Part shown: piece by piece, positions 25,673 to 34,532 of the stretch
How positions within the stretch are numbered: position 1 is the first letter of the stretch
How the letters are laid out: each line of letters opens with the position of its first letter
Source: an uncultured Acidimicrobiales bacterium
Lineage (GTDB): Bacteria > Actinomycetota > Acidimicrobiia > Acidimicrobiales > SHLQ01
Assembly (NCBI GenBank): GCA_937922235.1
Contig: CAKZVC010000068.1
Location: forward strand, 1 to 64,000
Reading direction: 5' to 3'
Length of the DNA: 64,000 nucleotides
Translations under genes and position numbers: made by a program
The notes under the pieces: generated by a model
What the model was told of the DNA's origin: nothing
Databases searched by the model: none
What the model saw: the letters and a program-made list of their open reading frames with translations, nothing else

Positions 25673-26680
25673 ATGAACATCACCAGCTCACCCCAGACCA
25701 CAGATCGCACGATCCGCAACCGCCGGACATCGAGCCTGCTTGCAGGCTTGTTCGGAGCCGCGCTCTTTCTGAGTGCGTGCGGCGGCGACCCTGCACCGAT
25801 TGCAGCAGCTGCTGCGCCTGATACACCAGCCGCCACCGATGCGCCCGTCGTCGACGCACCAGCAGCGGCCGGACCGGTAGCTGTCACCGCCGGAGAATCA
25901 CCACTCGGAGACATTCTCATCGGCGCCAATGGCCTGACCGTCTATGGCTTCACCAACGACAACAATGCAACGTCCGCCTGCTACGGCACCTGCGCCGATG
26001 CATGGCCACCGGTCATCGTCGGCGAGGACTGGACGGTTGCTCCCGGACTCGATTCCGGCATCTTCAACGCCGTTGCCCGCGACGACGGACAGCTCCAGCT
26101 GGTGGCCGGCAAGTGGCCGCTCTACTACTTCGCTGGCGACACGGTCTCGACCGACATCAACGGTCAGGGATCAGGAGATGTCTGGTTCGTCGTCGGCACT
26201 GATGGAGCCCTCATCACCGATGGAGCCGCTGTCGAAGGCGAATCGACCAATGACGGAGCCGAAGCGTCGGCTGATCCGGCGATCGTCGCCGTTGGTCAAA
26301 CCTCGATCGGTGATGCGCTCATCGATGATGCCGGTCTCACCCTCTACGGATTCCTCGACGACACGAACGGTATTCCCACATGCGATGGAGCGTGTGCGGA
26401 TGCTTGGCCGCCTGTGCTACTCGATTCAGCCGAGCTTCCCGCCGGGCTTGATGCCAACATTTTCAGCGTAAGCGAGCGCTCCGATGGCAGCTTCCAACTC
26501 AACGCTGGTGTCTGGCCGCTCTACCGCTTCGCTGGTGACGGCGCACCTGGCGACGTCAACGGCCAGGGCTCGGGCGACGTGTGGTTTGTCGCCACCCCTG
26601 ACGGTGGTCTCATTCGAGACGGCGGAGATGAAGCCGCCGCTGCACCAGCTTCGGACGACTCCGAAAGCGACGACTACTAG
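25673..26680 (+). CDS. Lipoprotein with two PF03640 secreted repeats
   Basis: 335 residues. Lipobox FLSACGG (Cys about 36). Two copies of the PF03640 domain follow (about 80-185 and 205-315). Each is built of an LTVYGF/LTLYGF strand, CYGTCADAWPPV or CDGACADAWPPV, and WPLYYFAGD/WPLYRFAGD with NGQGSGDVWF. The paired cysteines C-x3-C in each domain are conserved. The biochemical role of this family is unknown. It ends the presumed ECF-controlled group, just before a strong terminator. Confidence 0.88.
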   Translation: MNITSSPQTTDRTIRNRRTSSLLAGLFGAALFLSACGGDPAPIAAAAAPDTPAATDAPVVDAPAAAGPVAVTAGESPLGDILIGANGLTVYGFTNDNNATSACYGTCADAWPPVIVGEDWTVAPGLDSGIFNAVARDDGQLQLVAGKWPLYYFAGDTVSTDINGQGSGDVWFVVGTDGALITDGAAVEGESTNDGAEASADPAIVAVGQTSIGDALIDDAGLTLYGFLDDTNGIPTCDGACADAWPPVLLDSAELPAGLDANIFSVSERSDGSFQLNAGVWPLYRFAGDGAPGDVNGQGSGDVWFVATPDGGLIRDGGDEAAAAPASDDSESDDY

Positions 26681-26747
26681 CCAGTTCGGGGTCGACGCAC
26701 CGCCCACCCCGACGGGTGGATGCGGGGACGCGTAGGCCTACCGAGAA

Positions 26748-26783
26748 GCGGGTGAACGGGTTCCAGCCAACCTGTTCACCCGC
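26748..26783 (+). terminator. 15-bp hairpin terminator
   Basis: gcgggtgaacgggtt (26748-26762), a 6-nt loop and aacctgttcacccgc (26769-26783), with one G-T pair, is followed by TTT. It closes the cupredoxin/lipoprotein cluster ahead of the GH13 gene. Confidence 0.75.
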
Positions 26784-26833
26784 TTTCCCGCGTACGCCCT
26801 CGCATTCTCGAATCAGCTCTAGCCTGGTGCTCT

Positions 26834-28555
26834 ATGACCGAACAGACCTCGCGCCCGTGGTGGCAAGACGCGCTCATCTACCAGCTCTACATCCGGTCGT
26901 TCGCCGACTCGAACGGTGACGGAGTTGGCGACATTGCCGGCATCCGGTCGCGGCTCGGGCACATCGCCAGCCTCGGCGTCGACGCCATCTGGCTAAACCC
27001 GTGTTATCCGTCCCCCCAGCACGACCACGGGTACGACGTTGCGAACTACTTCGACATTCACGGCGAGTACGGAACGCTCGAAGACTTCGACGAGATGCTC
27101 GCCGAAGCAGCCGAGCACAACATCAAGATCTTGATGGACCTCGTGCCTGGTCATTGCAGCATCGACCACCGCTGGTTCATCGCCGCGCTCGCCTCTCCCC
27201 CAGGCAGCCCCGAGCGCGCCCGGTTCTACTTCCGCGACGGCAAAGGCGAGAACGGCAGCGAGCCACCGAACAACTGGCAGTCGGCCTTCGGTGGCCCGGC
27301 GTGGACCCGCATCAACGAGGACGAGAACGACGGGCAGTGGTACATGCACACGTTCGCCCGCGAACAGCCCGACCTCGACCACACCAACGCCGATGTGCAG
27401 CAGCTGTTCGACGACATCTTCACGTTCTGGTTCGACCGTGGTGTCGAGGGCTTCCGTGTCGATGCGGTGGCGGGCGTTGGCAAGCACCCCGACCTTCCCG
27501 ACCAACCACCGGTTGGCGACGACGCTGGCGTACTCGACGTGACCTGGATCAACCCATACCTCGCGTTCCGTCCGGAGGGCCACGACATCTGGCGTCGGTT
27601 CCGCACGTCGGTCGAGAACTACGTCGACGCACACCCCGAACGTGAGCTCATGATGGTGGCCGAGGCCTACGCGGTGCGCCGCCCCGAGATCATCAAGGCG
27701 TTCACCGAGCCCGACCAGTTCCAGCAGATGTTCTCGTTCGACCTCATGATGACGCCGTGGGAGAAGACCTCGATCGAACGCGCAATGCTCGATCCGATCG
27801 CGATTCTTCGGGAGACCGGCGTCGCCCCTGCGTGGACGCTGAACAACCACGACATCCAACGCGTCGTCACGCGCCTTGGCCGCGCCGATGCGCACGTGCC
27901 GGAGAGCTGGACCAACAACAACTTGTCGTTGTCACGGGCCGATGTTGATCTCGAGCTCGGCGAGCGTCGTGCTCGCGCCATGGCTGCGCTGATCTTTGCT
28001 CTACCCGGAAGCCTGTACCTCTATCAAGGCGAGGAGATCGGTCTTCCTGAGGTCTTCGACATTCCCGACGACCGCCGTGAAGATCCCGTCTTCGACCGAA
28101 CCAACGGCGAAGAGATCGGCCGAGACGGTTGTCGTGTTCCGTTGCCGTGGACGAACGATGCCGCGACGTCGTACGGCTTCTCGACCCCACAAGCCGATGG
28201 AAGCGTCGATGGCCCATGGCTGCCGCAGCCTGCAGGATGGGGCGAGCGTTCACTCGACAGCGTGGAAGCCATCGAGAACTCGACACTCGACGTCTACCGC
28301 ACGCTCGGCCAGATGCGTTCAGCGCACGCTGTGACGCAGCCTCAGGATGCTGAGCCTGTCGAGTTCGGCGCTGGCCTGGTCGGTGTTCGGCGCGGCAGCC
28401 TGGTCGTCATCGTCAACTCGACGATGGCGCCGATCGAGCTCGATATGACCCACGAGGCTTTGGGCGGCGCCGAGCTCGTCTTCACCAGCGAGCCAGGCGT
28501 AGCAACCGCACCCGGCACAATCCCCGCCAACGCCACCATCTGGTTCACCACCTAG
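26834..28555 (+). CDS. GH13 alpha-glucosidase
   Basis: 573 residues, the usual length. The start PWWQDALIYQLYIRSFADSNGDGVGD is the classic (beta/alpha)8-barrel entry of oligo-1,6-/alpha-glucosidases. Catalytic residues: nucleophile D210 in GFRVDAVA, acid/base E277 in MMVAEAY, and transition-state D340 in TLNNHD. The C-terminal beta domain ends in TIWFTT. It should hydrolyse alpha-glucosides or short maltodextrins in the cytoplasm; no signal peptide is present. A perfect hairpin follows, so it is probably a one-gene transcript. Confidence 0.92.
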   Translation: MTEQTSRPWWQDALIYQLYIRSFADSNGDGVGDIAGIRSRLGHIASLGVDAIWLNPCYPSPQHDHGYDVANYFDIHGEYGTLEDFDEMLAEAAEHNIKILMDLVPGHCSIDHRWFIAALASPPGSPERARFYFRDGKGENGSEPPNNWQSAFGGPAWTRINEDENDGQWYMHTFAREQPDLDHTNADVQQLFDDIFTFWFDRGVEGFRVDAVAGVGKHPDLPDQPPVGDDAGVLDVTWINPYLAFRPEGHDIWRRFRTSVENYVDAHPERELMMVAEAYAVRRPEIIKAFTEPDQFQQMFSFDLMMTPWEKTSIERAMLDPIAILRETGVAPAWTLNNHDIQRVVTRLGRADAHVPESWTNNNLSLSRADVDLELGERRARAMAALIFALPGSLYLYQGEEIGLPEVFDIPDDRREDPVFDRTNGEEIGRDGCRVPLPWTNDAATSYGFSTPQADGSVDGPWLPQPAGWGERSLDSVEAIENSTLDVYRTLGQMRSAHAVTQPQDAEPVEFGAGLVGVRRGSLVVIVNSTMAPIELDMTHEALGGAELVFTSEPGVATAPGTIPANATIWFTT

Positions 28556-28570
28556 CCCACTCGGAATTCG

Positions 28571-28603
28571 TTGAGTACCGGTTGGTGGCCAACCGGTACT
28601 CAA
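28571..28603. terminator. 15-bp perfect hairpin after the glucosidase gene
   Basis: ttgagtaccggttgg (28571-28585), a 3-nt loop and its exact complement (28589-28603) lie 15 nt past the stop codon. No T run follows, but the stem is very stable. Confidence 0.65.
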
Positions 28604-28624
28604 CTCAGATCGGCCTGGTAGACC

Positions 28625-29830
28625 ATGATCATGGATGGCATTCCCACGCTGGAGCTCGACTTCACCGAGCAACCACCGATCCCTGAAGCGGGCATCGCTC
28701 GGGCGAACGAACTCATGACCTCCGGACGACTGTTCCGCTACGGCGAGACCAGCGCGGGTGAGCTCGATGTAGCCGAGTTCGAATCGGCCTATGCCGAGCT
28801 CGTCGGCCGCAAGTACTGCGTGGCCTTCAACAGCTGCGGAGCCTCACTTGCAGCTGGGCTGATGGCCGCAGGGGTTGGTCACGGCGACAAGGTGCTGATG
28901 AACGCCTTCACGCTCGCGCCCGTGCCTGGGTCGATTGCACATGCCGGTGCCGAGCCGGTCTTCGTCGGCATCACCCCCGACTACCTCATCGACATCGACG
29001 ACTTGCGCGTTGCCGCCGAACGATCCGGCGCCCGTTACTTGATGCTCTCGCACATGCGCGGGCATATTGCCGACATGGACGCGGTCATGGACGCGGCCGA
29101 CGAGCTCGGCCTCACGGTCATCGAAGACTGCGCCCACACGATGGGAGCGAGCTGGCGTGGAAAGCCAAGCGGTACGTTCGGCGCTGTCGGTTGCTTCTCA
29201 ACCCAGACGTTCAAGCACATCAACTCGGGCGAGGGTGGGCTGCTCGTCACCGACGATGACGACATTGCCGCCCGAGCAATTCTGCTGAGCGGCTCGTACA
29301 TGCTGTACGGACAGCACGGCACCCCGCCTCCCGCGGAAGCCTTCGAACGGAACCGTTTCACCACGCCGAACCTGTCGATGCGAATGTCGGCGCTGGCCGC
29401 ATCGGTTGCCCGCCCGCAACTCGAACTACTTCCCGAACGAGCAGCCATCTGGAACGAGCGCTACGCCGAATTGGCCGAGTTGCTCGCCGCCGACGCACAC
29501 ATCTACATCCCCGAGCGCCACCCTGACGAGCAGTACGTGGCGTCGTCGATCCAGTTCACGGTCGAGGAGCTCGACGAGAGCCAGATGGCCGAGTGGGTGG
29601 CTCTCGCCGCAGATCACGGCGTGTCGATCAAGTGGTTTGGCCGCCCCGAACCGGTGGGCTTCACCAGCCGCTTCGACCACTGGCGATACGCGGACGAGCA
29701 GATGCTTCGCCCAACCACCGAAGTCCTTTCGGGCCTCTGCGACATGCGCATCCCACTACACATGACCGCTGACGATTGCAGGACAGCTGCGACGATCATC
29801 CGAGCCGCATTGGCTACGGTCGCATCATGA
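28625..29830 (+). CDS. DegT/DnrJ/EryC1-family PLP aminotransferase
   Basis: 401 residues from ATGATCATGG (a second ATG two codons later is equal). The fold type I core shows CVAFNSCGASLAAGLMAAGV, the PLP phosphate and Asp regions (VIEDCAHTMGA), and the Schiff-base Lys in STQTFKHINSGEGGLL. The family usually moves an amino group onto keto sugars, though AHBA-synthase-like and other members exist. No sugar-nucleotide genes lie nearby, so the substrate is open. Its stop overlaps the LLM oxidoreductase start (ATGA), so the two enzymes probably act together. Confidence 0.85.
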   Translation: MIMDGIPTLELDFTEQPPIPEAGIARANELMTSGRLFRYGETSAGELDVAEFESAYAELVGRKYCVAFNSCGASLAAGLMAAGVGHGDKVLMNAFTLAPVPGSIAHAGAEPVFVGITPDYLIDIDDLRVAAERSGARYLMLSHMRGHIADMDAVMDAADELGLTVIEDCAHTMGASWRGKPSGTFGAVGCFSTQTFKHINSGEGGLLVTDDDDIAARAILLSGSYMLYGQHGTPPPAEAFERNRFTTPNLSMRMSALAASVARPQLELLPERAAIWNERYAELAELLAADAHIYIPERHPDEQYVASSIQFTVEELDESQMAEWVALAADHGVSIKWFGRPEPVGFTSRFDHWRYADEQMLRPTTEVLSGLCDMRIPLHMTADDCRTAATIIRAALATVAS

Positions 29831-30738
29831 AGTTCTCCATCTGGCCCAGCCCAAGCCGTTCAACCAATGAAGTACTCGACCGTGCCCGAACCGCCGATGC
29901 CGCTGGCTGGTTCGGATTCTGGTTTGCCGATCACTACATGCCGAACTCAGAGAACGAAGCGGTGCTGTCGGGCGACGTGCACGAGGTCTGGTCGATCCTG
30001 CCGGCCGTCGCTGCGGTCACCGAATCGATCCGGGTCGGCCCTCTCGTCTCGCCGACTTCGATTCACCATCCGGCGATTCTGGCGAACCGGGCGACGACCC
30101 TCGACCATGTCTCGAACGGGCGATTCGTTCTCGGTCTCGGTGCGGGCTGGCAGATAAACGAACACCAGGCGTATGGCATCAAGCTCGAAGAGCCCAAGGT
30201 TCGAGTCGACCGTTTCGAAGAGGCCATCCAGATCGTGCGCTCGTTGCTCGACGAAGACCGCACGACCTTCTCCGGGACGCACTACACGATCACCGACGCT
30301 CCTTCTGACCCAAGCCCGATTCAAGACGTGCTGCCGATCGTCGTTGGCACGAGTGGTCCACGCATGTGCCGCATCACCGCCACGCACGCGCAGGAATGGA
30401 ACACCTGGGGCGCACCCGACACCGCCGAACAGACGCTCGGCGTGTTCTCGACCGCCTGTGAGAAGGCCGGCGTCGACGTGGCGACGAAGCACAAGTCAAC
30501 CCAGGCGCTGTTCGTCCTAACCAATGATCAAGCGAAGATCGACAAAGCAGCCGCCGGACCGATGGCGGACAACACGATCGCCGGTTCGGAAGAAGCCATC
30601 CTCGACGCGATCGGCCGATACATCGAACTTGGATTCGACGAGCTCATCGTTCCCGACTTCAGCATGGGCAAGACCGCCGAAGAACGAACCGATTCATACG
30701 AGCACTTCACCAACAGCATCATCCCCCATTTCAGCTAA
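29827..30738 (+). CDS. LLM-class (F420/FMN-type) oxidoreductase
   Basis: 303 residues from an ATG overlapping the upstream stop (ATGA). The luciferase-like barrel starts MKFSIWPSPSRS. It shows FADHYMP, the conserved LGPLVSPTSIHHPAILANRATTLDHVS-type segment (here VGPLVSPTSIHHPA) and GRFVLGLGAGW at about residues 99-109. In actinobacteria such proteins mostly use coenzyme F420. The substrate is unknown; coupling to the DegT-family aminotransferase suggests one short pathway. A palindromic repeat begins 14 nt after the stop. Confidence 0.88.
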   Translation: MKFSIWPSPSRSTNEVLDRARTADAAGWFGFWFADHYMPNSENEAVLSGDVHEVWSILPAVAAVTESIRVGPLVSPTSIHHPAILANRATTLDHVSNGRFVLGLGAGWQINEHQAYGIKLEEPKVRVDRFEEAIQIVRSLLDEDRTTFSGTHYTITDAPSDPSPIQDVLPIVVGTSGPRMCRITATHAQEWNTWGAPDTAEQTLGVFSTACEKAGVDVATKHKSTQALFVLTNDQAKIDKAAAGPMADNTIAGSEEAILDAIGRYIELGFDELIVPDFSMGKTAEERTDSYEHFTNSIIPHFS

Positions 30739-30751
30739 CCGATCGTCCAAG

Positions 30752-30788
30752 AAGTGGCGGATTAGGGACTGTCCCTAATCCGCCACTT
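30752..30788. repeat. REP-like palindrome, copy A
   Basis: Perfect 18-bp arms, aagtggcggattagggac and its complement, around one central T. It lies between the LLM oxidoreductase stop and the transposase gene. The last bases supply part of the transposase TAA stop (30787-30789, minus strand). Confidence 0.9.
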
Positions 30789-31653
30789 AGAGCTGCCATG
30801 AGTTCTCCCACCAGGCTGGTAGTTCTGGAACTCGGCCGATATCGGTCACTGCCTGGCCGAACAGGTAGGAGAAGTCAGCATTTTCAGATCGAGCAGACTG
30901 CGCCCGTTTGAGCAACCGCCTTGCGGTTGTCTCGGACAGGCCAGCAAGCTTGGCAAGCGCTGTCGTTGGAGTTCCGAGCAACTCACTGGCAAGCAGGAAC
31001 ACCATCTGTAGTCCGAGGTTCGGCCGACGGGGTTCGTATTCGATCACTTCACCGGGTGAGGCGAAGTACATCCTTGCGACCGTCTTCTGTATGTCGGTGA
31101 GTGACGGAATCCAGAGGTCGTGCTTGTCATCCTCTACAAAGTCGCGGAACTGCTCGACGGAGTTATCGAAGAGCTCAAGCGTCGGACGTGTCCCAAGCCA
31201 GTGGGTTGGTCGTAGGCCGAGATATGCGCCATGCGACGACCACTCATACGACGCGAGATCCATCTCATCGTCGATGGCGAGTGGGTTGCGATGGATGTAG
31301 CGGACAGCGTTGGCGTGATATTCGGGATCGTTGACCGGCGACGAAAAGAACCGGTCGGAGAAGAGGGGCCCGCGAAGCTCGTGCCGATTGTTGAAGTACT
31401 GCGTGTAGAGAAATCCAACACGATGCAGGGCTCGAGCAAGTTGCTCGAGATCGGCTTCAGCCACGATGTGATAGTGGTTCGTCATGAGGCAGAACGCCTC
31501 AATCTCGACTTTGAACCGCTCGTACAGCTCACTCAGGAGCCATAGGAAGAACTTCCGATCTGCGTCGTCCAGGAACGCTGGGAAGTCTCGTGACGTGCGA
31601 TTCGTGACGTGATGTCGCTCGCCTGGACGGTGAATTCGAGGTACTCGTGCCAT
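30787..31653 (-). mobile_element. REP-associated tyrosine transposase (RAYT, Y1/HUH family)
   Basis: 288 residues. The N-terminal Y1 domain has the metal-binding HUH motif in LMTNHYHIV (H60, H62) and the catalytic Tyr most likely Y119 in AVRYIHRNP. SYEWSSHGAY is the following family motif. An extended C-terminal part (about 190-288) holds a helix-turn-helix-like stretch (ALAKLAGLSETTARRLLK) that could bind DNA. Such enzymes nick single-stranded REP hairpins and are kept as single-copy genes. A palindrome touches its stop codon and another begins 40 nt upstream of its start, the usual RAYT layout. Confidence 0.9.
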
Positions 31654-31692
31654 GACCGCGAAGGTACCGACGGGCTGTGACAGCTATTCGGG

Positions 31693-31727
31693 AGTGGCGG
31701 ATTAGGGACTGTCCCTAATTCGTCACT
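31693..31727. repeat. REP-like palindrome, copy B
   Basis: Arms of 17 nt (31693-31709 and 31711-31727) around a central T, with two mismatches in the right arm compared with copy A. It sits upstream of the transposase start and overlaps the end of the HisD-family gene, whose TGA stop (31723-31725) lies in the repeat. Confidence 0.88.
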
Positions 31728-32991
31728 TGGAGCGGAGGTCGGCGCTTCGGGCGTGGCCTTCCATGCCTTCGAGGCGCGAGATGCGCGCTGCGACCGGAGC
31801 TTCGGCGTTGCCGGCTTCGGGGGTGAGCTCTTGCCACGTGAGTTGCTTGACGAACTTCAGCGAGTTCAGCCCACCGCTGTAGCGGGCCGCTCGGCCTGTG
31901 GGGAGAATGTGGTTCGGGCCCGACGTCTTGTCGCCGAAGGTGACGTTGGTGTTGGGCCCGCAGAACAACGAGCCGTAGTTGCGCAGGCGTGCTCGCCACC
32001 ACGGCAGATCGCTGGCCAACACCTGCAGGTGCTCAGGGGCATAGTCATCACACACGGCAGCCGCTTCTTCGCGAGTGTCGACAAGGATGATCTCGCCGTG
32101 GTCGCGCCAGGCCGCCATCGCCGATGCTCGGGCCGGGTCGGGCAGGTCGTCGGCGTGTTGCTCACAGAGTGCATTGACAGCGTTGGCGAGCTCGGCCGAG
32201 GTGGTCACAAGCCAGACGGGTGAGTCGGGGCCATGTTCGGCTTGGCCAATGAGATCGGTAGCGACCATGACCGGGTCGGCGGTTTCGTCGGCGGCGATCA
32301 TCGACTCGGTGGGGCCGGCAACAACATCGATACCGACGCGGCCGAACAGCTGCCGCTTGGCTTCGGCAACAAAGCTGTTGCCGGGGCCGACGATCATGTC
32401 GGCTTCGAGGTCGGTGTACAGCCCATAGGCCAGGGCACCGATTGCTTGCACTCCCCCAAGGCCGAGCACTCGGTGCGCACCGGCAACCTTGGCCGCATGA
32501 AGGATGGCCGGATGCACGCCACCTCGTGCTGCAGTGGCAGGCGAGGTCACGACGATGTTCTTGACACCGGCAACCGATGCGGTGGTCACGCTCATCAGCG
32601 CTGAGGCAATGTGGGCGAACCGGCCCGCTGGCACGTAGCAACCCGCGACACCGACAGGCACGTTGCGTTGGCCGGCGATGAGGCCGGGTGAGATCTCAAT
32701 CTCGAACTCGGTGAGCGAGGCCAGCTGCGCTTCAGCAAACCGCCGGATGTGGTCGTGGGCGTAGTCGATGTCGGCGAGCACGCTCGGGTCGAGCTGGGCG
32801 CTCGCGGCATCGATCTCGTCGGCACCTACTTCGATGGGCCCGGTCCACTGGTCGAACTGTTCGGCCAAACGCTCGGCCTCGGCTTCACGCCCGGTTTCAA
32901 GGCCCGCAAGCAACTCGGCCACGCGCTCGCGAACGGCGGGGTCGGTCTCGTTCTGCGGACGCGGCGCCTTCTTGATGAACGTGCTGGTCAT
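31723..32991 (-). CDS. HisD-family dehydrogenase, possibly HpsN-like
   Basis: 422 residues from the ATG at 32989-32991, overlapping the decarboxylase stop (ATGA). Histidinol-dehydrogenase features: GCYVPAGR, VGPGNSFVAEAKRQLFGRVGIDVVAGPTES, zinc-ligand region GQAEHGPDSP and the catalytic EH pair in YAPEHLQVL. The start (FIKKAPRP) and NHILPTGRAARYSGG recall the HpsN branch, which oxidises 2,3-dihydroxypropane-1-sulfonate. No other his genes are nearby, so a role outside histidine synthesis is likely. The substrate is not proven. Its last codons lie at the edge of a REP-like palindrome. Confidence 0.75.
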   Translation of the reverse strand: MTSTFIKKAPRPQNETDPAVRERVAELLAGLETGREAEAERLAEQFDQWTGPIEVGADEIDAASAQLDPSVLADIDYAHDHIRRFAEAQLASLTEFEIEISPGLIAGQRNVPVGVAGCYVPAGRFAHIASALMSVTTASVAGVKNIVVTSPATAARGGVHPAILHAAKVAGAHRVLGLGGVQAIGALAYGLYTDLEADMIVGPGNSFVAEAKRQLFGRVGIDVVAGPTESMIAADETADPVMVATDLIGQAEHGPDSPVWLVTTSAELANAVNALCEQHADDLPDPARASAMAAWRDHGEIILVDTREEAAAVCDDYAPEHLQVLASDLPWWRARLRNYGSLFCGPNTNVTFGDKTSGPNHILPTGRAARYSGGLNSLKFVKQLTWQELTPEAGNAEAPVAARISRLEGMEGHARSADLRSK

Positions 32992-34502
32992 GCGTATGCC
33001 TCCATACCTGCGGCATCGATGGCGTCGAGCAACGCGTCGACGTCTTCGGTCTGCAGCGTGGTGCTCATGCAGATCATGCGGAACGTGTTGAGGCCGTGGA
33101 TTGGTTGGTAGCCGATCATCCCCGAACCGTCGGCTTGCATTCGGGCCTTGATGCGTGGCGGGCATGCGTGGAGCTCGGCGTGAACTTCGTCGCGGAGCGA
33201 GCTCGGATCGTCGAGCTGCAACGGACGCAGGTGCGGCGGCACCCAGGCGAACACCTCGTTGGTGAAGTCTCCAGAGACAAGCGACGTGAACGCTCCATTA
33301 CTTGCACCGATTCGAGCTCGGGTGTGGTCGCCCATGGCAACGGCGTGATCGATGCGCTCGGCAAAGCCTTCGTCGCCCCGAGCCTTCCACGTGAGCCAGA
33401 GCTTCAGTACATCGATGCGTCGAGCGCACTGGAACGTGCGGTCGCCCGAGTCGTATTCAGCATTGAGCTTGTCGGATTGGAAGAGATAGTCAGCGCGGGC
33501 AGCAAAGCACGCAGCGAGCTGCTCGGGCTTCTTGACTAGCAGCGCAGTGCACTGCTGCGTCATGCCCATCATCTTGTGGAGGTTCCACACGAACGAGTCG
33601 GAGCGCTCGACGCCAGCGAGACGGTGGGCCTCGCTCTCGGAGAACAGAGCCGACCCGCCATAACAGCCGTCGACGTGCAGCCAGAGGTTGCGGGCTTCGC
33701 AGATATCGGCCAGCGCATTGAGGTCGTCGAATGCCGAGGTGACCGTGGTGCCCGACGTGCCAATGACGGCGAACGGCGTCTTGCCGTCAGCGATGGCCTG
33801 ATCGATTGCTGCGTCGAGGGCTTCGGGGATCATTGCACCGCCATGATCGGACGCCACCTTGATGACGCCCGCGGTGCCGATGCCAAGTAGTGCGGCCGAC
33901 TTCGAGGCAGCGTAGTGGCCGCTGTCGGAAACGAACATGGCCAGGCGGTCGCCGTTCGACCCAGCCGTGGTGACGTCAGGCTGATGGCGGTGACGTGCTA
34001 GCTGCAACGCAAACAATGTGCCCATCGATCCGCCGGCACAGAACAGGCCTGGCGGCAGGGTGGGCAGATGGGCGCTGGCACTGTTGTCATCGTCGCTGTC
34101 GACGTAGCCAGCGAAGCGTCCGAGCTTTGAGAGCACCGCTGTTTCCATCATGGTGAATACCGGCGCTACCTCGAAGGTCGCTCCCGTCGTGTTCAGCGCG
34201 GCACCGAGCCAGTCACCCACGACCGAGATTGGGTCGGGGCCGGCGAAATTCTGGTTCACGAACCGAGGGTGGCTGGTGTGCATCGAATACTCGATGACCT
34301 TCTCGACCGCCGCCAACAGGTCGTCGTCGGCATGGGCCGACGCCGTGTTGGCAAAGTCGAGGCCGACCGATGCCGAGAACGTCTCGACGAGCTCAGCCGG
34401 CGACGCAAGCGAGATAACCGGATCGTCGCCACGAGGTGGGTCGGTCAGATACGCCGATGCTTGCTCGATGATGCGTTCGATCAGGTCGGCTCTCTCAGTC
34501 AT
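32988..34502 (-). CDS. Group II PLP-dependent decarboxylase (GAD/CSAD-like)
   Basis: 504 residues. HPRFVNQNFAGPDPISVVGDW and TFEVAPVFTMME match the glutamate/cysteine-sulfinate decarboxylase branch. PLP contacts: H196 in SDSGHYAASK, D278 in HVDGCYGG, and the Schiff-base K310 in WNLHKMMG. It would release CO2 from an amino acid such as glutamate, aspartate or cysteine sulfinate. It is coupled by ATGA to a HisD/HpsN-like dehydrogenase, which hints at sulfonate or amino-alcohol metabolism; this is inference. Confidence 0.85.
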   Translation of the reverse strand: MTERADLIERIIEQASAYLTDPPRGDDPVISLASPAELVETFSASVGLDFANTASAHADDDLLAAVEKVIEYSMHTSHPRFVNQNFAGPDPISVVGDWLGAALNTTGATFEVAPVFTMMETAVLSKLGRFAGYVDSDDDNSASAHLPTLPPGLFCAGGSMGTLFALQLARHRHQPDVTTAGSNGDRLAMFVSDSGHYAASKSAALLGIGTAGVIKVASDHGGAMIPEALDAAIDQAIADGKTPFAVIGTSGTTVTSAFDDLNALADICEARNLWLHVDGCYGGSALFSESEAHRLAGVERSDSFVWNLHKMMGMTQQCTALLVKKPEQLAACFAARADYLFQSDKLNAEYDSGDRTFQCARRIDVLKLWLTWKARGDEGFAERIDHAVAMGDHTRARIGASNGAFTSLVSGDFTNEVFAWVPPHLRPLQLDDPSSLRDEVHAELHACPPRIKARMQADGSGMIGYQPIHGLNTFRMICMSTTLQTEDVDALLDAIDAAGMEAYA

Positions 34503-34532
34503 CTCCGCATCGTATGACCGAATGCCCTACCC

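Noticed and set aside
30787-31653. Ordinary IS200/IS605 insertion sequence
   Set aside because: The protein has the RAYT-type extended C-terminus and NP motif after the Tyr, the ends are palindromes that occur alone elsewhere, and no tnpB is present.
31723-32991. True histidine-biosynthesis hisD
   Set aside because: No his operon is present, and it is coupled to a decarboxylase. Not excluded, but less likely than an HpsN-like or other role.
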